47,920 nt of DNA from Pseudomonadota bacterium. Its GTDB lineage: Bacteria > Pseudomonadota > Alphaproteobacteria > Sphingomonadales > Sphingomonadaceae. Below, in pieces: positions 14,938-23,640 of this stretch. A program made the translations under genes and the position numbers. The notes beneath the pieces are model-generated. The model had not been told where the DNA came from, did no database searches, and saw nothing but the letters and a program-made list of their open reading frames with translations. The stretch spans positions 1-47,920 of the forward strand of contig JAEZCS010000011.1 in the NCBI GenBank assembly GCA_023433445.1, written 5' to 3'. Position 1 is the stretch's first letter, and each line of letters opens with the position of its first letter.

Positions 14938-15729
14938 CTAACGCATATCGCGCAGAACATCATGGCCATAAGCGATGGCGACTGCCAGAGACGCCCCGCC
15001 GACGATATTTCCCGCGGTGCTGGCGGCCAGATTGACGAGAACGCCTGCGAGGGGAACCTCGGTACCAGTGCCAGCTAGTCCGCCCAGCGGCAATATCGAC
15101 ATGTTGGCAACAGAATGTTCCAGACCGGCGGCGACGAACACCATGATGGGGCCGACGATGGCGAGAATCTTTGCGGAAATGGTCCGCGCCGACATCGACA
15201 TCCAGACGGCCAGGCAAACGAGCATATTGGCCAGGATCCCCGAACAGAAGACGGCGACAGGGGTCTTCGCCAGCTTGCCATCGCTTACCGAGGCCGCCGC
15301 TTCACCCACGCCGTCCGACAGTCCCCCAGCCGCCGAGAACAACAGCGCGATCGCCACGCTACCGATGAGGTTGCCGACCCAGACAGTCGCCCATGCTCCG
15401 GCAAGCCGGCCGCCGGCCAGATCACCGGTGAGCGTGGGCAGCACCATCATCGTATTGCCAGTGAAGAGTTCGGCACCAACGATCATGACCATCACCAAGC
15501 CGACAGAAAAGGCTGCCCCAGAGACGAGGCGCACCAGACCTGCGTCTTCCATATTCGCCTGTGCGACCAGGAAGATCACCGAGCCAAACGCAATGAAAGC
15601 GCCTGCCAAGACAGCAAGTACGAGCATGCGCAGCCAAGGTTGTTCTGCCTTGGCCGCGAGTGCAGCGGGCGCACCTTGCGCAATGGCATCGCCAACGGGA
15701 TCGTCGCCGCATTGGACGGTGGCGCTCAA
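14938..15729 (-). CDS. Formate/nitrite transporter family channel (FocA/NirC type)
   Basis: 263 residues from a TTG at 15729 that overlaps the stop of the molybdoenzyme (TTGA). Six membrane helices are present, with family motifs 'GAELFTGNTMMVLP' (the gating omega-loop region), 'VWVGNLIGSVAIALLF' and 'LEHSVANMSILPLG', whose His matches the conserved pore His of FocA. FNT channels carry formate, nitrite, hydrosulfide or lactate as anion or neutral acid. The tight coupling to a formate-dehydrogenase-like gene makes formate the best guess. The N-terminal 30 residues are a soluble, Ala-rich tail. Confidence 0.88.
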   Translation of the reverse strand: MSATVQCGDDPVGDAIAQGAPAALAAKAEQPWLRMLVLAVLAGAFIAFGSVIFLVAQANMEDAGLVRLVSGAAFSVGLVMVMIVGAELFTGNTMMVLPTLTGDLAGGRLAGAWATVWVGNLIGSVAIALLFSAAGGLSDGVGEAAASVSDGKLAKTPVAVFCSGILANMLVCLAVWMSMSARTISAKILAIVGPIMVFVAAGLEHSVANMSILPLGGLAGTGTEVPLAGVLVNLAASTAGNIVGGASLAVAIAYGHDVLRDMR

Positions 15730-17996
15730 GATGTAGCCTCGATCCTGACCGGCACCGCCTTGCTGGCGGGCGTCATCGAGTGCCGATCATGATGAGCAAG
15801 GCTGATCAGCGGGTTGAGTTCAGGATAATAGCCCACGATTGTGCCATCGGGCAGGTCGAAAGACACCACCTCAAGATTATCAATGCGTCGCGCATGTCCG
15901 TCTTCGGCGTCCCCCAGAAGCGAAATCCGCTGCCCGGCAGTCAGCCCGGCGCGGGCAATGTCCGCCGGGCTGATGAGGACCACATCACGCTTGCCCTCGA
16001 TTCCCCGCAACCGGTCACTATAGCCGTAGATGGTCGTGTTGAACTGATCGTTCGATCGCACGGTGACGAGGCGATAGCGGCCATCCTCATCGGCCACATC
16101 GGTGGCCGCAAGCATGGTGGGATCGGTGAATTCGGCTTTGCCGCTCTCGGTCTTCCAGATGCGTTCACGCGCGCTGTTGCCGCGGTAGAAACCGCCCGGC
16201 TCGAACATTCGCGCGTTCATGTCATGGAATTGTTCGTGGTAGGTCTCTGCGATCAGATCACGTACCAAGCCATAGTCGGCGGTCCACTCGTCCCAATGCA
16301 CTTTGGGGTTCGATGGGAGCGTCGCCTTGGCCATGCCGGCCACGATCGCCAGTTCGGATTTGAGATGCTCGCTGGCAGGCTTGCGGTGGCCGAGCGAACC
16401 GTGGATGTGGCTGAAGCTGTCTTCGATCGTCACTGTCTGGGCGCCGCTCGCCTGCATATCCTCTTCGGAACGACCAAGGCAGGGTAGCAGATAGGCGGCT
16501 TTACCCATGAAGAGGTGGGAGCGATTGAGCTTGGTAGCGATCTGCACGGTGAGGTCGAGTTGTTCCCATGCGGGCTCGATCCGGCTTTGGTCGGGCACGG
16601 CGCGCAGGAAATTGCCACCCAGTCCGATGAACGCCCGAACCGAGCCATCGAGCACGCCTTCGCAGACCTTGACCGTGGTCCGGCCCTCGTCGCGAGGAGG
16701 GTCGAAACCGAACTGTTCGGCGAGCTTGTCGAGCGGCACCAGTTCGGGCTTTTCGGAAATGCCTACAGTCCGCTGCCCTTGCACATTGGAATGCCCCCGA
16801 ACGGGGCAGATGCCTGCACCGGCTTTCCCGATATGCCCGCGCATCAGCAGCAGGTTCACGAGCATCCCGATATTCTCGAAGCCGTGCACATGTTGGGTCA
16901 GGCCCATGCCATAAACGCCGATAACGCGGTCGGCTTCGACATAGACGCGACCGGCCTCCTCGATGTCGGCGCGGCTGAGCCCTGATTCCTGTTCGATCTG
17001 CTCCCATGGCGTGGCGGCCGCCCGGGCCCGAAAGGCGTCGAACCCGGAGCAATGCTCAGCGATGAAGGCGTGATCGATGACTGTCCCGCCGCGCCGCTCG
17101 TCCTCCGCGAACACATATTTGCACAGACCCATAATCGCCGCGATGTCTCCGCCAGCGCGGACCTGAAGATATTGCGAGCTGATCGGCGTTTCGCGGCGTG
17201 TCAGCATCTGGGTTGGGCGTTGTGGATTAACGAATTCGACCAGACCCTTTTCGCGGATCGGGTTGAACGTCACGATGCGGCAGCCGCGCTCCACCGCTTT
17301 TTGCAGCGGGTGCAGGAAGCGTGGGCTGTTCGTGCCCGTATTTTGTCCGAAGAAGAATATCGCATCGCACTGCTCGAAATCGTCGAGCACGCACGTGCCG
17401 ACCGGCGAGCCGATCAGCTTGTTCAACGTGACCGACGTCGTTTCGTGGCACATGTTGGAACTGTCCGGCAGGTTATTATGGCCATACAGCCGCGCGAACA
17501 ACGCATAGAGGTAGGAGGTTTCCAGGCTGGCCCGCCCGGACGCGTAAAAGACCGCCGACTTCGGATCTATCGCGTTCAGCTTGGCGCCAATCGCGGAAAA
17601 GGCCTCTTCCCAGCTGCAGGGGACGTAGCGATCCTTTGCCCGGTCGTATCGGAGGGGGTGAATCAGGCGCCCTTGTTGCTCAAGGTCGTGATCACTCCAG
17701 CTACGCAAATCGGCGACACTATGTTTCGCGAAGAAGGCTGGCGTGCAGCGGCGCGTGGTCAGTTCCCACAACGTCGCCTTTGCTCCATTTTCGCAGAATT
17801 CGAAAGCATGAGGATGTTTGGGTTTGCCCCAGGCGCAGCTCGTGCACATGAAGCCGCCGGTCTTGTTCTGCGTACGCAGCGTTGCCAACGCTCCTGGAGA
17901 AGACATTTCCCGCGCAATGGTTTCCACGATGCCACGGAGCGATCCCCAGCCACCTGAAGACCCATCATATTCGACCGTCTTCGTCTGGTCGGCCAT
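15726..17996 (-). CDS. FdhF/YdeP-type molybdopterin oxidoreductase
   Basis: 756 residues from an ATG at 17996 preceded by AAGGAG. It is a molybdopterin oxidoreductase of the 'alpha subunit' family that includes E. coli YdeP. Cys51, Cys54 and Cys68 ('CTSCAWGKP' and 'FCENGAKA') are candidate [4Fe-4S] ligands. Cys183 in 'SSNMCHETTS' is at the Mo-ligand position, occupied by SeCys or Cys in formate dehydrogenases. 'FFGQNTGTNSPR' and 'PVRGHSNVQG' are bis-MGD-binding segments, and the C-terminal domain has 'RSNDQFNTTIYGYSDR'. There is no Tat signal, so it is cytoplasmic. Enzymes of this family are formate-dehydrogenase-like, but the physiological substrate is unproven; the adjoining FocA-type gene favours formate. 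Confidence 0.85.
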   Translation of the reverse strand: MADQTKTVEYDGSSGGWGSLRGIVETIAREMSSPGALATLRTQNKTGGFMCTSCAWGKPKHPHAFEFCENGAKATLWELTTRRCTPAFFAKHSVADLRSWSDHDLEQQGRLIHPLRYDRAKDRYVPCSWEEAFSAIGAKLNAIDPKSAVFYASGRASLETSYLYALFARLYGHNNLPDSSNMCHETTSVTLNKLIGSPVGTCVLDDFEQCDAIFFFGQNTGTNSPRFLHPLQKAVERGCRIVTFNPIREKGLVEFVNPQRPTQMLTRRETPISSQYLQVRAGGDIAAIMGLCKYVFAEDERRGGTVIDHAFIAEHCSGFDAFRARAAATPWEQIEQESGLSRADIEEAGRVYVEADRVIGVYGMGLTQHVHGFENIGMLVNLLLMRGHIGKAGAGICPVRGHSNVQGQRTVGISEKPELVPLDKLAEQFGFDPPRDEGRTTVKVCEGVLDGSVRAFIGLGGNFLRAVPDQSRIEPAWEQLDLTVQIATKLNRSHLFMGKAAYLLPCLGRSEEDMQASGAQTVTIEDSFSHIHGSLGHRKPASEHLKSELAIVAGMAKATLPSNPKVHWDEWTADYGLVRDLIAETYHEQFHDMNARMFEPGGFYRGNSARERIWKTESGKAEFTDPTMLAATDVADEDGRYRLVTVRSNDQFNTTIYGYSDRLRGIEGKRDVVLISPADIARAGLTAGQRISLLGDAEDGHARRIDNLEVVSFDLPDGTIVGYYPELNPLISLAHHDRHSMTPASKAVPVRIEATS

Positions 17997-18285
17997 CGGT
18001 CACTCCTTTAAAAGCAATCTATCAAGATGCTCCAGGGCGGCATGGGTTCCGACGCTACCTGTTTTTACATTTCGGCAATAAAGCGGCGACATTTGGTCGA
18101 TCCTGCCGATCGCCCTGCTTCGTGAGGGTGAAAGCTCGCAAGAATGGGCGAGTATGTCACCGCAGGGTGTTGACCGGGATTATCTTCGTGAGCCGCAATG
18201 GGCTGCGCTCACAGAATAGGGCGAAATATTATGGGCCGTGCAAGACGGTGTGCAACCGCTGGAAGCAACCGCATGGCTCATCGCC

Positions 18286-19854
18286 TCAATCTACGATTTT
18301 CTTGGTAATGATGGCGTCGATCGTATCCATGCTGTTATCTGCTTTGCCGCCGTTCTCACAATCGAACCGCCATTGATGGCGTGGGCAGATCACATATTTG
18401 CCATCAAAGGCTGCATACTTCAAATCGGCTCCCTGATGCGGGCAAAAACGCCGACAAGTGACACTGGTCAAGTCATCCGCACTGGATATCGTGATGCACT
18501 CGTCGCTGCTACGAAATTGCACAAGCTTTTTGAGCCCGAAATCAAGGTCGTCATCATCGTTAGCGACAAAAAACGTGCCCATAGCAGAATCGAAAACGTC
18601 CGGCACGCGGCGGCTACGAAACAGGAATGACAGGAAATAGGTGCCCCACCCTTTGCCGGAATGGATGAGCTTTTCAATAGCGCTTACATCAGTCGTATGC
18701 AGATAATAAGGTTTCGAAATATCGACGGCGCTTACTTTGCTCAATGAAGGGTTTTGAGGATCGATAGCGTAAATGTTAGATATCCCGCTTGCATCGCGCA
18801 CATCGAAGTAAAGCACGCAACCTAAAGTGAGATTCGGATTATTCTTCAAAACATCGATCTTCTTGATTATTTCATGTTCGAAATAATCAAGAATGTAATC
18901 CCTATCCAAAGCTGGCGGCTTCGGAGATTTCGAATCGATATCGCGATAATATTGAATCATATCCCTTATATCGTCATTGGATAAAGGCTTCGCGATCCTA
19001 TCGAAGACAAAGCCGCCATTACCATCAGGGGCGACACTACCAAGGACATCAAGAGGTACGCAAGAAACGTCTGGCTCTTTATCCTTTATATAGTCGTGGA
19101 ATTCCCACCACTTCGGGAAAATATTGTCATCCTCAAAGTTAAGATGCTCATGCTCTGGGAACGCAAAAACGGCAGGGCCGGCGGATGGCATGTAGTAGCG
19201 TGGTTTCATGTTGTGGATAAAATTACGTATAGCGATGAACTTGCGGATTTTTTTCTGGCGTGATGATTTTTTGTATTCTTCCTCTGTAAGTTCGTAACAT
19301 ATAGGGTGCATATTCGCACCGCTAAATTGCGAAGACATAATGTCTATAGAGCCGCAACGTTCAACCAGCCATTTTGCCCGATCAAAAATCTTACAATCAT
19401 TACTATCGAAGAAGGACAGGCCTTCAGTACGCAAAAAAATCGCACTATCACGATTGATGCCACTTTCATCAATAAAGATACGAAAATCTATATCATGGAA
19501 TTTTTGCGGGTCATCTTTAGACAGAATCTGGGGTGTCACTCCGAGGTTATTTACGATCAGCTTTTTCAAAAATGTATTTTCATATGCCGGAATACACATA
19601 TGATCTGCATAAGGGAGAATTTTTCTTAGAGTTTCCTCATCATAATGGTCTTCATGTTCGTGCGTCGTATAAACCATCACGGGCTTTTCGCGCATTTTTG
19701 CCAACACCCAATCAAGCGCATGAGCGTTTGGAGGAAGCTGGCGCCATGCACCAAGAAATGCACCTGCAGGACTTAGCCAAGGGTCAATCAGTACAGCGGC
19801 CTTATCGGTTTCGAAGAAAAAGCAGGCGTGTCCAAGATAAGTCAATCGCGTCAT
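18286..19854 (-). CDS. MBL-fold hydrolase-like protein with C-terminal Rieske domain
   Basis: 522 residues. The N-terminal half is a metallo-beta-lactamase fold: 'LTYLGHACFFFETDKAAVLIDPWLS', then the metal motif 'THEHEDHYD' (His65, His67, Asp69, His70). The middle (about 250-440) is unassigned. The C terminus is a Rieske [2Fe-2S] domain, with Cys471-Pro-His473 and Cys490-Pro-Arg-His493. The same two domains in opposite order occur in CMP-N-acetylneuraminate hydroxylase, so an oxygenase role is possible; the substrate is unknown. The gene is clearly AT-rich for this genome (18841-18900 has 16 G/C of 60) and stands alone next to an integrase remnant, so recent transfer is likely. Confidence 0.75.
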   Translation of the reverse strand: MTRLTYLGHACFFFETDKAAVLIDPWLSPAGAFLGAWRQLPPNAHALDWVLAKMREKPVMVYTTHEHEDHYDEETLRKILPYADHMCIPAYENTFLKKLIVNNLGVTPQILSKDDPQKFHDIDFRIFIDESGINRDSAIFLRTEGLSFFDSNDCKIFDRAKWLVERCGSIDIMSSQFSGANMHPICYELTEEEYKKSSRQKKIRKFIAIRNFIHNMKPRYYMPSAGPAVFAFPEHEHLNFEDDNIFPKWWEFHDYIKDKEPDVSCVPLDVLGSVAPDGNGGFVFDRIAKPLSNDDIRDMIQYYRDIDSKSPKPPALDRDYILDYFEHEIIKKIDVLKNNPNLTLGCVLYFDVRDASGISNIYAIDPQNPSLSKVSAVDISKPYYLHTTDVSAIEKLIHSGKGWGTYFLSFLFRSRRVPDVFDSAMGTFFVANDDDDLDFGLKKLVQFRSSDECITISSADDLTSVTCRRFCPHQGADLKYAAFDGKYVICPRHQWRFDCENGGKADNSMDTIDAIITKKIVD

Positions 19855-20089
19855 GGCGGATCAGCACTCCCTGCCAATGTTTGTCGCATGAAACGGTAGG
19901 CCTAGACGGATACTACACCATATCTAAAAGGGGCATGGAAATAAAGTATTCGCAGATGAGGGCAATGGGATACCTCGAAGAACCGTGTGGTGAGGCGGCC
20001 ATAGAAACATCAAGTACGAGTTTCGCAGTTACCGAGTTGTTCGAGGCGACTTAGTGCTAGAATTTGGGAGCCTGACCCTGAATCCAGTT

Positions 20090-20274
20090 CGACGCCGCTT
20101 ACCAGATCCAAAATCCTTATTTTCACGATGTCGCAGCCGCGTAGTTTGCTGTCGATCGCCAGATCGAACAGCGTGCGGTCGCGCAGGCGCCTCTCTCTAT
20201 TGAGCTAAAAAGCGAATTTCCCAAATCTGCTTTGGCTTCAAGGCACGTTTCGAACCGATCTTCCTCTCTGCGTT
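20090..20274 (-). pseudogene. Tyrosine recombinase (integrase) N-terminal remnant, frameshifted
   Basis: Reading the - strand from about 20274 gives 'RKIGSKRALKPKQIWEIRFLAQ' followed by a stop. A one- or two-base frameshift then continues as 'RRLRDRTLFDLAIDSKLRGCDIVKIRI', ending near 20090 at 'DLVSGVE'. The phrase 'RDRxLFDLAIDSKLRGCDxVK' is highly characteristic of short tyrosine integrases common in Proteobacteria. No start codon remains, the catalytic C-terminal part is absent, and unrelated sequence ('gggtcaggctccc' region) follows. It is a dead fragment of a mobile-element integrase. The rest of the stretch 19855-20384 holds nothing else I can name. Confidence 0.75.
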
Positions 20275-20384
20275 TTAGGCGGGGCGCTCTCCAAAAGCAG
20301 GATCATATACTGAATGTCCCATGACACATCTCCATCGGCCAATGCGGCCTCAGGAGAAACGACGCCTGCGATCCAGTCGCCCAC

Positions 20385-20771
20385 TCAGATCAGATGACGG
20401 CCCGCCTCGGACGATATCAGCAAGCCAACCGCGATGAGGGCAATGGCCACTAGTCGGCGAGCGCCGACGCCGCCTGCGCTGGAGAGCGTGAGTAAGCCGT
20501 CCTCTTCTTGCTCGATTGTCCGGAGCGCGGCGGCATAGCTCTCCCCTTGATGATGGAGGCGCTGCGCAACGAAGCCGGTTCCCGCCATCATAATGCCCGC
20601 TACGACCCGCATGGCGATCCACCATGAGGGCCGACCGATCGCGATCGCCGTTGTGACGCCGGTCACGATCGCCAGGTTGGTCGCGATCACGAGGAAATAG
20701 AGCCTGCCGAAATGGAGGCGATGATCAGCCAAGACCCGATATTGGACCAATCTGGCCTCCTGCTTATCCAT
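20385..20771 (-). CDS. Small membrane protein of unknown function
   Basis: 128 residues from an ATG preceded by GGAG at good spacing. Two helices lie near 23-45 ('LYFLVIATNLAIVTGVTTAIAIG') and 50-68 ('WIAMRVVAGIMMAGTGFVAQR'). A cytoplasmic segment contains 'IEQEEDGLL', and a third helix lies at 105-120 ('RLVAIALIAVGLLIS'). The layout resembles small RipA/YiaA- or 'DUF202'-like membrane proteins, but I do not recognise the family. It diverges from the BchE-like gene with only 40 bases between the starts, so the two probably share a regulatory region. Confidence 0.6.
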   Translation of the reverse strand: MDKQEARLVQYRVLADHRLHFGRLYFLVIATNLAIVTGVTTAIAIGRPSWWIAMRVVAGIMMAGTGFVAQRLHHQGESYAAALRTIEQEEDGLLTLSSAGGVGARRLVAIALIAVGLLISSEAGRHLI

Positions 20772-20810
20772 CTTTTCTCCTTTGGATGTTCATCATCCCT
20801 TGACCACGCC

Positions 20811-22442
20811 ATGGCAAAGAGCAGTCAATACAGGCCGAGAGTAGCTGATTTGTATATCCTTCTGGTGAACGTCCCCCATCCGGCGATCGGAAGCCGCATC
20901 CCCAGGGAGCAACTGCCGCCCTTCGGATTGCTCTGTGTCGGTGGTCCCCTCATTGATGACGGCCATAGCGTGGAACTGATCGACGCGGATTTCGGGCCGA
21001 TGCCGCTCGAGGATCTCACTGCGGAGATCGTTCGCCGTTCGCCGGATGCCCTGCTCTTCGGCCATTCCGGTTCATCATCCGGACATCCGATCATCTCACA
21101 GGTGTCGGCAGCGGTTTCCCGAGCGCTGCCCCATGCCGCCATTATCTATGGCGGCGTTCATCCTACCTATTTCTGGCGCGAAATTCTCGCGCAGGAACCT
21201 CATGTGCATGCGATTGTACGGGGAGAAGGCGAAGAGACGGGCCGCCGCCTGATGGGGGCAATCGCACGAAACGAACCTTTATCAGAGGTGCCCGGCATCG
21301 CCTATCGCGAGGAAGGAGAGCCTGTCGCCACTGACGCAGCGCCTGTGATCACCGATCTCGACGCCTATCGCGTGGGATGGGAACTCATCGATCACGCGCG
21401 TTACAGCTATTGGGGGGGCAAGCGCGCGGTCGTCATCCAGTTTTCCCGAGGCTGCCCTCATCTGTGCAATTATTGCGGCCAACGCGGCTTCTGGACGCGC
21501 TGGCGCCACCGCGACCCCGTTCTGCTTGCCCGAGAGATTGCGCGGCTTCATCGCGATCACGGGGTGGAGGTGTTCAATTTCGCGGACGAAAATCCCAGCG
21601 CCGGTAGGAAGCCGTGGAAGGCCTTTCTGGAGGCGCTGATCGCCCAGGACATTTCGGTGACGCTGGTGGGATCAACGCGGGCCGACGACATTGTCCGGGA
21701 TGCCGACATTCTTCACCTCTACAAGAAGGCCGGCTTTGAGCGGTTCCTGATGGGAATGGAGAATACGGACGAAGCCACATTGAAGCTGATCAGAAAGGGC
21801 GGGGCAACGGCCAGTGACCGTGAGGCGATTCGACTTCTTCGCCACCACGGCATCCTGTCAATGGTGACCTGGGTGGCAGGGTTCGACGACCAGACGGACG
21901 CAGACATGTATCGTAGCCTCAGGCAGCTTGTTTCCTATGACGCCGACCAGATCCAAGCACTCTACGTGACGCCACACCGGTGGACGCCCTTCTTCCGTAT
22001 CGCGAAGGATCGCCCCGTCGTGCAGGCCGACCCGACCAAATGGGATTATAAGCATCAGGTTCTGGGCATGGCGCAGATGTCACCATTTCGGCTGTTCCTG
22101 TGGGTGAAGCTGATCGAAGCAGTGGCACAGCTACGTCCCCGTGCGCTGCTCCGGTGGGTTTGGCATCCCGATCCGAAGATTCGGCATGCCATCCGCTGGT
22201 ATTATCGGATGGGCCGTCGGGTGTGGCTCCATGAGATACTCAGCTTCTTTTTTCGCGATCGCGTGGCAGTGGATGGTTCAACCGTTGCCGGCCACCTTGG
22301 GGCACCCCAGGATCATGAGGAAGAGGCATCTCGTGCGGTTAGCCGGCGGTCAATCCGACGTCATGACATGGCAAGTTGGGAAGGTCAGTCTGAAGAAGCG
22401 AGGCAAAGAGCGGTAACCTGGCCAGCAGCAAACGACCACTAG
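20811..22442 (+). CDS. B12-binding radical SAM protein, BchE-like
   Basis: 543 residues from the ATG at 20811; longer in-frame starts run into the divergent gene. The N terminus (about 13-160) is a cobalamin-binding-type Rossmann domain ('LLVNVPHPAIG', 'PPFGLLCVGGPLIDDGH', 'IIYGGVHPTYF', 'IVRGEGEET'). The radical SAM core carries Cys215, Cys219 and Cys222 in 'SRGCPHLCNYCG', which hold the [4Fe-4S] cluster. The C-terminal part, with 'IRHAIRWYYRMGRRVWLHEI', resembles BchE, the anaerobic Mg-protoporphyrin monomethyl ester cyclase. No bch, puf or other photosynthesis gene lies in the window, so it may act on another substrate. The last 60 residues are charged and low in complexity. Confidence 0.75.
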   Translation: MAKSSQYRPRVADLYILLVNVPHPAIGSRIPREQLPPFGLLCVGGPLIDDGHSVELIDADFGPMPLEDLTAEIVRRSPDALLFGHSGSSSGHPIISQVSAAVSRALPHAAIIYGGVHPTYFWREILAQEPHVHAIVRGEGEETGRRLMGAIARNEPLSEVPGIAYREEGEPVATDAAPVITDLDAYRVGWELIDHARYSYWGGKRAVVIQFSRGCPHLCNYCGQRGFWTRWRHRDPVLLAREIARLHRDHGVEVFNFADENPSAGRKPWKAFLEALIAQDISVTLVGSTRADDIVRDADILHLYKKAGFERFLMGMENTDEATLKLIRKGGATASDREAIRLLRHHGILSMVTWVAGFDDQTDADMYRSLRQLVSYDADQIQALYVTPHRWTPFFRIAKDRPVVQADPTKWDYKHQVLGMAQMSPFRLFLWVKLIEAVAQLRPRALLRWVWHPDPKIRHAIRWYYRMGRRVWLHEILSFFFRDRVAVDGSTVAGHLGAPQDHEEEASRAVSRRSIRRHDMASWEGQSEEARQRAVTWPAANDH

Positions 22443-22527
22443 CAAACCTTCCTTTGTAGCAGGCTTGATTGAGAGCAGACTGTTAGCCACTATAAGGCTT
22501 TGGATTATCGACAAGGGCGCGGGTCAT

Positions 22528-22947
22528 ATGAGTCATGAGGTCCGGCTGTTCATAGCTTTAATTGCCACCCTCGCAGGAACGCCAAATGCGAATGCAACGA
22601 CGACAGGGCTACTAAGTCTGGTTTGCACAGTCACTTCCGTTTCGCGCCCATCCGAAAGGTCCACAATCACGTTCGTGGTCGACGTACATGCAAAAAAATT
22701 CTGCGCCGAAGAGTGCAACCAATTTACCAAGGCTCATAGATTGGAAGAGCTAAGTCGAAATCGCATCGTCACCGGCCGGTATGGCGATGGCGGGCCAGGC
22801 ATGGCGTATGGCGGGTCGTTCACAATCAACCGTAACACCGGTGAAATCAGCGGTGAGCGCTGGAATGCAGGCGTGGCACTAACGGTGTCGCGTCTCGCAG
22901 GCTCATGCGTAGAGAAAACTCGATCGGGTACATCGCTACTTAAATAA
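22528..22947 (+). CDS. Small secreted protein of unknown function
   Basis: 139 residues from the ATG at 22528; an earlier in-frame start would precede the signal. A signal peptide is visible (MSHEVRLFIALIATLAGTPNANA, cut after ANA). The mature protein has three Cys ('LVCTVTSV', 'KFCAEECNQF') plus one near the C terminus ('GSCVEKT'), consistent with disulfides in the periplasm. The pattern 'FTINRNTGEISGERW' is seen in small lipid- or sugar-binding-like periplasmic proteins of sphingomonads. I cannot name a family. It follows the BchE-like gene by 85 bases on the same strand. Confidence 0.55.
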   Translation: MSHEVRLFIALIATLAGTPNANATTTGLLSLVCTVTSVSRPSERSTITFVVDVHAKKFCAEECNQFTKAHRLEELSRNRIVTGRYGDGGPGMAYGGSFTINRNTGEISGERWNAGVALTVSRLAGSCVEKTRSGTSLLK

Positions 22948-23640
22948 CAAGATCCTAGCCAAATCTGCTAGGTTTGAAGATACGGTATCTCGGGCCGTTT
23001 TCATTCCTAGCTTTCGATACAACCGGTCAGTCCGCTACCTACCCATGATCGACATTCCGGATTATCCCGGACAGCATCAATTATTCTAAAGCCGTCGAAC
23101 CGTTTTCGAGAGAGGCGGACGCGCCCGGGATGTCTGATAAGGAGTGGGGAGCGGATGGTCGGCTTCGCGCTGGGAGTAGTTCGAAACGGACAATTGTCAG
23201 CATGACATTACGCGGTTTCTGGACCCTGACACGGAGGCTCATTGGAAGGGGTTGTGGCGGTTTCGTTTTGGTCGATTGGAAGTTACGCCACTTTGTGCAG
23301 CAAGAGATATAGCGGAAGACCGACGATCAAGGTGACTAAGCAGCCTTGCCACCAAGGAGATTGGGTAGGGAGCAACTTGTTCTGCGCTAACAATCCTACG
23401 AATAACGAGAAGCCAAAAGCATATCGTTGAAAAAACCGGTTTACAGCTCTCATTCGCGTCCGTCCATCAGCACATAATAGCAGCATGTTAAACATCTGCA
23501 ATTAAAGGCTGATCCTAGTATTCCAAGGGCAAAGAAGTTGGCGGATTTTGCTTAGGTGAGAGGGCACTTGCCCCACCGACCCATCATCTCGCGGAGTTAA
23601 TGAGACGACAAACGCCTTGACGCCCGTTGCCTCCGACTAG
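22948..23640. other. Gene-poor stretch
   Basis: 693 bases of lower coding density. A 6-base inverted repeat (cctagc/gctagg, about 22954-22972) just after the secreted-protein gene might end its transcript, but there is no T run. The only hint of a gene is a short hydrophobic frame on the - strand, listed separately. Other frames look random. Confidence 0.45.
23283..23453 (-). CDS. Possible small membrane protein
   Basis: 56 residues if the internal ATG at 23453 is used; the frame also extends to 23501. Two hydrophobic segments ('FQRYAFGFSLFVGLLAQ' and 'WQGCLVTLIVGLPLYLLLH') around a short polar loop suggest a two-helix membrane miniprotein. There is no recognised family, no clear ribosome site and no operon context, so it may be a chance frame. 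Confidence 0.25.
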   Translation of the reverse strand: MRAVNRFFQRYAFGFSLFVGLLAQNKLLPTQSPWWQGCLVTLIVGLPLYLLLHKVA

